From Cristatella mucedo (taxonomy: Eukaryota; Bryozoa; Phylactolaemata; Cristatellidae), in the NCBI GenBank assembly GCA_009760855.2, contig WPIO01000031.1:1321001-1385000 (forward strand): a stretch of DNA of 64,000 nucleotides, in the 5' to 3' direction. Of the stretch, positions 57,015 to 64,000 are shown in pieces; the stretch's first letter is position 1, and each line of letters begins with the position of its first letter. A program made the position numbers and the translations under genes. Below the pieces are notes generated by a model. The model did not search any database. It was not told the origin of the DNA and saw only the letters and a program-made list of their open reading frames with translations.

Positions 57015-58455
57015 GTAAGACACGGTGAGACAGGTGAGCCATTTGAGACACGTGAGTCATGTGAGACACGTAAAAAGTGGTGCAAGTGAGACTAACGTAC
57101 ACCGTGTTTGCAGTGCAGGCACGTACCGTTCTAATTCATACGTTCTGATGAATACTGTTCTAGTGAATATACACCTTCGATCTCATGTACCCATCAAATT
57201 TCATGCCATCGTTCGTTCGCGAACTCTTGCAAATTTGTTGCAAAGACGCGGCCTGCACTGAAGTCCACGGAAATCCTCTTTAGGCCTCCTTAAATCTACA
57301 ACAAAAAGGTTTGGAATATTAAACTACGCTACATTTCTAGTGTACCCACAAAATATTTTTCTCCATTCTCCTTACGCGTTCACGAAGTCGGCTGAAGTAG
57401 ATTTCAGCGGACCGGGCTAATACCGCAACCCACCGCAATCCACGGCATTCCACCGAAGAACGAAAGAAATCTTTCGAGAAAAGCTCCTCCTGTGATTTCA
57501 TATAAGAGCACTTTCCAAGACAATTTTACTCACGAAACTTCACTTGCATTGGCTCTGGCTCTCGTGCAATTCGCTTCAATCGAGTGCAATGGCCCTGGAA
57601 AATACGCCAATCCATAACGGTTCATTACAAATAGACCGACAGCGGCTAGGAGAATCTCCCAAATCTTCTTGTGTATTAATTACATGGTTAATGTCGACAT
57701 CAGCCTTTTGGGATTGTGTCTCCGCTATCAACTGCGTTCTTATTAAAGCTGTAATTTGACTTTATATAGGGTGGAATGGCATGACACATATTAGCCTTCG
57801 CATGCAAGTCAAATAGTAGTAAGTCGCGATCTGCTATATTTCAAGCTTGCTCGTAGAAGCCCTGGCTAGTTCGAAATTCTCCAGGAAATCTTAAGAGGCG
57901 TCTGGGCTTTGGCGGCCGTTGGGCTTTGTCATAGAGTCATTGTCGTTTGTCATTGAGTAAACTCATGCGAAGGTTTAGCTAGTGTTCAGCTAGTGAGGGG
58001 CTGGTCAGGTGGAGGGTGGAGCTGTAGGGGCGGGGGAAATATTTTGGACAGACAACTTCAATTAGAAGCTACTTATGGCTTCGCGATTCACAGAAGAGGT
58101 CTGCTACCGAAGGGGATACGTGCTTTAGGCTGAATGAGATCCGCATGCGTTCAGGCGTTCAAAATTTTGCGACAATAGAAGTTGAAGGCAGACAATCGCG
58201 TTGGATTATTTGATCAAGAGTGCGACTGGTGTTGAGAAAAGGAACGTGTACATGACCGCGACAGCATGCGAGCGGCAAATGTATGAAAATCAGTACATCT
58301 CTGCTGAACTGGATTGTCGGAATAATTATTAAAATCGACCCGTATGAGAATGACACTATTTCTGGAACACAATTTAGAAATTACACTGGTCTTAAATTTG
58401 AATCCGATCTTTTCATGACTGGATGATTATGGATTACTGCCGCTACCGTTTGCAG
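57015..58455. other. Intron, mostly unrecognised
   Basis: Just after the donor, 57015-57100 is a degenerate repeat of gtgagaca/cgtgagtca words (gagacacgtg three times). No mobile element or exon seen beyond it. Confidence 0.5.
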
Positions 58456-58648
58456 TTTTCTGGCGGTGTAACACGGTGCAAGAGATTCGAAGGACGACCT
58501 TGAGAGGCTGCAAACAGCATGAAGTTGACCAGGGAGAGAGCGACATAGTCTATTCCCCTGTCAATTTCCTTGACCTCAGGTTATTTAAAGATAGAAGCCT
58601 CTCAGAACGGTGCCAGCTACTGTCTTGCAGTTACAATATTTCAGCCAG
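58456..58648 (+). CDS. Probable exon, 64 codons, phase 1 to 2
   Basis: A good acceptor (ctaccgtttgcag) in phase 1 opens F-W-R-C-N-T-V-Q-E-I-R-R-T-T. The frame continues D-I-V-Y-S-P-V-N-F-L-D-L-R-L and C-S-Y-N-I-S-A. Donor ccaggtctgg at 58649 (phase 2) or tcaggtcaag at 58668 (phase 0). Either matches an acceptor of the next exon. Five Cys residues, unlike most other exons. No module similarity, so it rests on splice logic and reading frame. Confidence 0.45.
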
Positions 58649-59930
58649 GTCTGGGTGGCAGCATCAGGTCAAGGTCGTCAAGAATCGTGTCATTACATTT
58701 TAAGAGTTAATCACACATTTTAAACGTCCACTGCACAGGCATACCTTAAGATTGGGTGGTGGCCTTGCATTGGGCTTGAGCACTACTAAATTGCTATAGT
58801 ACTTGCGGGATAGCGTATTGGACGGTTCGGAAAGATTGTAAAAATCCTGGAGATTCGTTCCTTTACCAATTGCTCGCTTTTTCTGAGCTTTCCGTCAAAA
58901 TTACCCAATTTACAAGGTATGGCAGAAGCATTGGAATCTAAGAATAAACGTGAATTGTTATTGAGAAATGGTGATAAGCATGCGCGATCGCACCGATTAG
59001 TCCCGCAATAGCTGTAATGGTAGCCGGCCGCTGAAAGGATGGTGAATTTAACTGGGAAGCACTTACATGTTCCTAAAAACTCGCTTCTTCTGCAACTTTG
59101 CCAACTTCATCTTACTACCTAAAGTAGCGACTTGACTCTAAATGTTGCCTGTGACTCCTTGTAGCCTACGAGACTAATCTATAAGACTGGCAATAGTTCT
59201 TTTTTTCTTTGTACATGTAACGATATCTGCGTTTACATGATCCAGCTTTTTTTATTACCATCTTCGCTAACAGCAAATGTGGTTAGGATTGTTAAAGCCA
59301 TCATAGGAAGAGGAGTCAGAGGAATTTGGACAATTTGGTCTCATAAGGTTTGACTATGCCCATGTAGATTTATCTGAGCTTTAATAACAACATGCTGCAA
59401 AATGCTTTTGAACGTTTTCGCAGCACATCCATATTCAAGAGCACCCTGAAATTTGCCCAAATTCTGAGCAAGCATTGAGATCGTTATGCAGATCTTGCAT
59501 GAATTCAAGTTATTCAAGTGAAGATTAATTCCCAAGTAGGCTGGATAAGTTTTTAAAAGACAGCATGGATAACTATATTATTTACTTCCTGTTCATAGAT
59601 ACTGTGGTAATCTTGGTTTGATCGCGTTTCTGCAGGCTAAGATTACCAAATTCAATTACGAAAATAAACAGGCTTTAAACGGTAGAATTGCAAGCGAGTA
59701 AGATGACAGCCTTCATTGGGATGAAACAAAGACCAGCTTTTGCAGAAAAAATTAGGAAATTAGGCTATCAAAGTTAAAGATCAATTCTTTTTTGGCTCAT
59801 GTAAATTGCCTCGAAAAAGATTTATATCTCTGAAGATGTAGTATGACATATAAGAATAATGAGTGAATCGACAAATCTAAGCTTTTGAGCTGTGTTATCG
59901 TGCTCGAACCTGGATATATATTTTCTACAG
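58649..59930. other. Intron, nothing recognised
   Basis: AT-rich. A short minus-strand frame at 59341-59535 is worn LINE-like at most (H-L-N-N-L-N-S-C-K). No clear repeat. Confidence 0.4.
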
Positions 59931-60277
59931 CAAGGTGCGTGGCCAAACGTTCGTTAATCTTTTCGCACCGACTACTGTCACTATAGATAACCAAAGTTAC
60001 CGGTTGCCATCGGGATCTCTTGAAAGATCGTATGTAAATCAGTGGAAAGAGACCGACTACGTGATAGAACCAAATATCCTAAAAGCGGCCATTATTTCAC
60101 CGCCAGTGCAGGTGCACAGAGTCTATGCGTCGAAAGTTCATAGCCCGCATGTTCCTGCAGTGCCTGCGAAAAAGTTTGTCTTAGCTGGAGTGCACTTTGG
60201 CGACCAAGGCGTGCCTGGAGACAGCGTCGCCAAGTTCAATGGGGCGCCCAAGACGCGTCAAACGACAGCCGAGCTCG
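59931..60277 (+). CDS. Probable exon, 116 codons, ends phase 1
   Basis: The acceptor atatattttctacag is strong; the donor is ctcggtaagaa. The frame is open from acceptor to donor and starts in phase 2. A second AG at 59934 gives a phase-0 start. Contains Q-T-F-V-N-L-F-A-P-T-T-V, Y-V-N-Q-W-K-E-T-D-Y-V-I-E-P-N-I and K-F-V-L-A-G-V-H-F-G-D-Q-G-V-P-G-D. More ordered-looking (Val, Tyr, Phe) than the rest of the gene. No domain recognised. Together with 58456 it makes a unit that is phase 1-1 overall. Confidence 0.65.
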
Positions 60278-60664
60278 GTAAGAATTTCACATAGCCTGCA
60301 AGTATGCCTTACTATGCTTTTAACAGTGAGGCTGTTCGATCTGAAAAGTATGAGCTCTTCAGTCTTAGCATGCTCGCGGAGCTGTCATTATCATGGCAGC
60401 TGCCACCAGCGGTAGGTGCTTCAATCAAAAGTGCAAAATATACATTAGTTGCTCCTGACTCCATGAACTAAAAATAAAAACTTAAATTGAGCAACAACTT
60501 CGCGTAGTGTTAAGAAGGTCATGAGTGCGATTGTTCAGGCTAAAATGCGTAAATCCATCGTAACAACGATATATATATATATATATATATATATATCATT
60601 GCATATATATATATATATATATCATTGTATATATGCTAATTAAAGCGAGAAGTCCGTCCGTCCT
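60278..60664. repeat. Intron with (TA)n microsatellite at 60570-60638
   Basis: Two TA runs separated by catt/gca words; nothing else recognised. Confidence 0.8.
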
Positions 60665-62275
60665 TATAATAATAATAATACACTAGATAAGGCGCCCTCA
60701 GAGAACTCAATCTCTTTTTAGGTGCTTTACATTTGCTGCAAAGGGAAACGCGATTGATGGTGAGTGGTATCATGCATGATAAACAGAATGAATAACATGG
60801 TTAGGGGTGATATGAACAGGGTCAGCATGCAAATGTGGTTAGTGACAGCATGCACAGCGTCAGCACGCATAAGCACATGAAGGGCGAATCACAGGGACCC
60901 ACTAAATGCTGTCCTAAATAGGTGCATTTTTAAGTTATTTTTAAATGTAATCAAGTCAGGGGATGATGTGATGCAAGTCGGGAGTGATTTCCAGGCTTTG
61001 GGAGCATAACAACTAAATACACGGTCTCAAAAGGATTTGAGGTTTGTATGAGGTATTGATAAACTATTAGATTCCGAAAAGGGGGCGGTACGATGCTCGG
61101 CCTGGTGGGTAGTAGATCTGAGAGATAGGCTGGAGCCAAAGAATGAAGTGACCTAAATGTGAGTAACAAAACCTTGAAGTTAATCCGTTGCTTGACTGGT
61201 AGCCAGTGGAGGTCGGCGAGAAGTGGAGTAATATGGCAACTGCGACGCTCATAACAGACAAGCCTAGCTGCAGAGTTTTGCACCAGCTGTAAGCGCCTGA
61301 TTGCACACGCCGGTAGACGAGCAAGCAGTGAGTTACAGAAGTCAAGTCGGGATATCACAAATGCATGTACCAACTTAGATTTGGTATCCTTATTTAAACA
61401 AGCCCGAATTTCAGCAATGTTATGTAGCTGAAAGTAGGCAGACATGACTGTGGAGCTGATGTGGTCGTTTAACGAAAGGTCACTTCGGAACATGAACCTA
61501 AGATTTCGTGCATATTCAACAGGAGATATGCTGGCAGAGCCAATTTTGAGCGTTGGCCTTTCCAATTTCTGAATCACACTTGGTTTGCCCATAATTGGTA
61601 AGTTAGTTTTATCATCATTTAATTTAAGAAAATTTGCTGCCATCCATATGCGGATGTCATCAATACATGCAGCAGGGAGTTGAGAGAATTTGAGGTGCTC
61701 GAAGGCTGGGAGGGATCAAAGCAAAGGTACAACTGAGTGTCATCTGCTTAGAAGTGGAAGCATAGATTGTGCTTGGCAATCATATCAGCAAGAGGTAGAG
61801 TTTAAATCGTGAAAAGAACGAGACCGAGCACGGAGCCCTGAGGTACCTCATATTTCAGAGGTTCCTCGGATGACCTGTATCCATTCATATTAATACTCTG
61901 CAGTCTCCCACTGAGATAGTACCTGAACCATTGCAGAATAGTGCCAGTGATGCCCAGGCGAGATGGGAGGCGCTCAAGAAGCGCTCGGTGATCGATAGTA
62001 TCAAAAGCTGCCGAGAGATCGAGCAAAACAAGCAGGGATACTCTAGCCATGTATGCATTCCTAAGTAGATCGTTGTAAACCTTAAGCAGTGCTGATTCTG
62101 TGGAGTAATTAGCTCTAAAGCCAGACTGGAACTTACTAGCAAGGTGTGAAGTTTCAATATATGAGTTCAGCTGGTCCGCCACGACTCATTCCAGTGCCTT
62201 TGATAGGAATGGTAGAAGGGAAACTGGTTGGTAGTTGCTCAAGTTCTCTTTGTCTATTGTCGATTTCTTGAGATC
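60665..62275 (-). mobile_element. L2-B LINE, RT to 3' tail
   Basis: Right to left: frame 61802-62182 has N-S-Y-I-E-T-S-H-L-A-S-K-F-Q-S-G-F-R and L-L-D-L-S-A-A-F-D-T-I-D-H, and reaches V-P-Q-G-S-V-L-G. Broken sequence around the Y-A-D-D position follows (the plus strand shows a stop-creating change), then frame 60951-61643 (230 codons). The 3' untranslated region has an (AAT)n tail at 60668. Close to the copy at 32080 but independently broken. Confidence 0.92.
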
Positions 62276-62734
62276 TCGCTTTGTCACGCGGCAAGACGAC
62301 GACCAGTATTTCCGGGAGTGACGTGCAGCGGTCATGTAATTCTACTATGACTCAGCGTAGCGAGTTCACAGGAAAAAGTGACCTCTAGTATATTTAATGT
62401 AGATTACTTCTCAGTCGCGTTCGAGTGTCCGTAACGTTCACGTCAACTGTTGAAAGCACGCGATCAGGCTCACGGCACCCCATGGACTGACGTCACAAAA
62501 TACCCAGGCATGACGGCTTTTTAAAAGAAGCTAAAACCGGCACACTCCTTAATGCAGACGCTTGGTCGTTTTGCCTTGCTGCGCTTAGGCATGCTGAAAT
62601 CGTGCATGTAATCTCTTACGAATTGACACGCTTCTTTTCCGCCCAAAAAGAGATTTGGTTCCGTTAGGGCGCTATACAATTATTTTAGTATTATTATAAT
62701 TCGTGTTGTTATATTGAGCTTTAAAATATTTTAG
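62276..62734. other. Intron with worn L2-B/SINE tail
   Basis: The words agagatttggttccgttagg and gcgctatacaattatt at 62650-62683 are an isolated L2/SINE-type 3' end about 50 bases before the acceptor of the next exon. Confidence 0.5.
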
Positions 62735-63040
62735 TGCACGAGTCTAGCAGACGGCGTATCTCGCTGACTGAAGCGCGGCCTGACAATAATAAGCCGCCAG
62801 TGATGGAGTTTGCAAAAAATGAAAGAAATGTGGCAGCAGAGAGCTCAGAACCACCAGCGGCAGCGGCGAAAATACTGGGCTCTAGCCAGGTATACTCTCC
62901 CCGAATGCGGAGGCTGCCCGACAACGCTGCCAACCCGTCTCCCACAAGTGCGTCCGCGAACGTCGTCTCTGCCATGTCGGCAGCAGCCATTGTACCGGAA
63001 ACGGGCCGAAATTCAGTGGAGTCGAAGGGCAGCCAGCCAG
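62735..63040 (+). CDS. Exon, 102 codons, phase 1-1, I-S-L-T-E type
   Basis: The acceptor is ttaaaatattttag and the donor is ccaggtaatc. Starts H-E-S-S-R-R-R-I-S-L-T-E-A-R-P, sharing R-[KR]-I-S-L-T-E with the exon at 56486, though here the motif is near the start. Ala/Pro/Ser-rich middle (S-S-E-P-P-A-A-A-A-K) and S-A-S-A-N-V-V-S-A-M. Ends G-S-Q-P-G. Confidence 0.75.
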
Positions 63041-63124
63041 GTAATCGGGCTCGGACCCCGTTCGAGAACAGCCGGGCTAATTAGGGGCTCGATCGTGCCA
63101 TTGACCGCTGTGTCCAAGTTGCAG

Positions 63125-63298
63125 TCCGTGCGGTTTTAGAGGCTCTTTCATATAGCGGCAAGCGAAGAGATATCTCCAGCTTGCCGTCTTACCCTGGAGA
63201 AAATAACAATCGCCAACCTACCATCGCTAACTGGACTTCGACCTTCACCCCCAGCTTAGCAGACTTGACACGAAACTCGAGCCGTCAGGTGGCAGCAG
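63125..63298 (+). CDS. Exon, 58 codons, phase 1-1, N-N-N-R type
   Basis: The acceptor is tccaagttgcag and the donor is gcaggtaagac; the intron before it is 84 bases. Contains S-G-K-R-R-D-I-S-S-L-P, then P-G-E-N-N-N-R-Q-P-T-I-A-N-W-T-S, and ends R-Q-V-A-A-G. Aligns around N-N-N-R with the exons at 54796 and 56862. The donor gtaagaca matches that at 57015. Confidence 0.75.
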
Positions 63299-63515
63299 GT
63301 AAGACATATTGAAACGGCTGTGGCTCCTAGCGGCGGACGCAGTACGCTGCGAACAATCATCTAGCGCATCGTCGATTTAGCAAGCGTTAAAATAATCCTT
63401 ACCGATATTTTCTGAAGAGTGGACAACTACCCCTCCTTCGTCGATTATGACCATTGTGGGTGCCTCTTAACAAGCCGCTATAATAAATTGCATAAACGTG
63501 CTGCTGTCGTCGCAG

Positions 63516-63659
63516 TTCCAAAATGGCTCTAAGCTTCGTATGGCCCTAGGTTTTCCTAATTTAAGTACTGCCGTAGAGTACGTATGCTGGGTCATAGAGG
63601 TCAATCAATTTTACTCGAGTGATCATGAATGGTCGAAAGCAGGCGGCACTAAAAACTTG
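63516..63659 (+). CDS. Candidate exon, phase 0-0, low support
   Basis: The acceptor is gctgtcgtcgcag and a near-perfect donor (ttggtaagttt) frames an open 48-codon stretch with A-V-E-Y-V-C-W-V-I-E-V-N-Q-F. Its start phase (0) does not fit the preceding exon, which ends in phase 1. If the same acceptor is read in phase 1, the protein would end after P-K-W-L at a TAA. Either an exon after an unseen connector, the end of the gene, or chance. Confidence 0.3.
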
Positions 63660-63906
63660 GTAAGTTTCGTAGGAGTGTGTGACTGCATCTGGAGTAAAGC
63701 CAGTGGCAAAGCCACGAGGAACATAATATATTTCCACCCCAGTACATCTGAGCAGCGACCTCGACTGGACCCCCAATATCTTTTCGCCCACCCACATCCC
63801 CGGACAGCACCGACGACGTGACATCCTCCTTCCACTCGATGAGTAAACGCCGAGTTTGCGTCGATTGAACGTTGCGATTGCGAGCCGTAACTTGTACTGC
63901 TTGCAG

Positions 63907-63984
63907 GATCTCTTCCCCTACATGAAAATCTTGCGGGTGTTGGTCCCGGCGGATGAAAAAACTCTCGCTCCCGCCACTGCGTAA
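63907..63984 (+). CDS. Candidate terminal exon, low support
   Basis: The acceptor is gtactgcttgcag. In phase 0, matching the candidate donor at 63660, it reads D-L-F-P-Y-M-K-I-L-R-V-L-V and stops at TAA (63982). No polyadenylation signal is visible before the window ends. Confidence 0.25.
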   Translation, partial: DLFPYMKILRVLVPADEKTLAPATA

Positions 63985-64000
63985 AGCTATTAGCTAATGG

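Overview
The window looks like a piece of an animal nuclear genome, probably an aquatic invertebrate; I cannot name the species. The reasons are GT-AG introns of tens of bases to several kb, many degenerate LINE retrotransposons of the L2/CR1 group, tRNA-derived SINEs, long (TC)n/(GA)n/(TA)n microsatellites, and no bacterial-style gene packing.

The main content is one very large gene on the + strand that runs through the whole window and probably beyond the left edge. I can place about 30 internal exons (about 2,900 codons). Almost all are symmetric phase 1-1: both splice sites fall after the first base of a codon. About twenty, between 823 and 43456, encode copies of one repeated module of about 68-72 residues. 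Its approximate consensus has four parts: V-A-[AS]-R-P-x-R-x-A-D-V near the start, then E-V-G-x-I-P-x-A, then E-A-V-R-R-P-S-A-S-S-W-x-D-G-P-x-I-A, and finally F-A-x-E-V-P-P-G across the donor. Three exons in a row (8679-16079) are short forms of 37-42 codons without the centre. I do not recognise the module as any known domain and assign no function.

From 46444 to 55077 the exons become long (about 94-306 codons), GC-rich and rich in Ala, Arg, Ser, Gly and Pro. In the GC-richest part the frame is uncertain, because several frames stay open. From 56486 to 63298 the exons are of a third kind. Two similar two-exon units, each split by an intron of about 83 bases, carry an R-[KR]-I-S-L-T-E motif and then an N-N-N-R-[RQ]-x-T motif. 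Between them lies an exon pair joined by a non-phase-1 intron. A possible last exon is near the right edge. No start codon exon, promoter or certain gene end is visible.

The introns hold two L2/CR1-like LINE families: L2-A, with an (ACATT)n tail, and L2-B, with an (ATT)n-like tail. They also hold two tRNA-derived SINE families. SINE-1 shares the 3' tail of L2-B. No LINE copy is intact; all are truncated and frameshifted. No rRNA, true tRNA, CRISPR or viral gene was seen.
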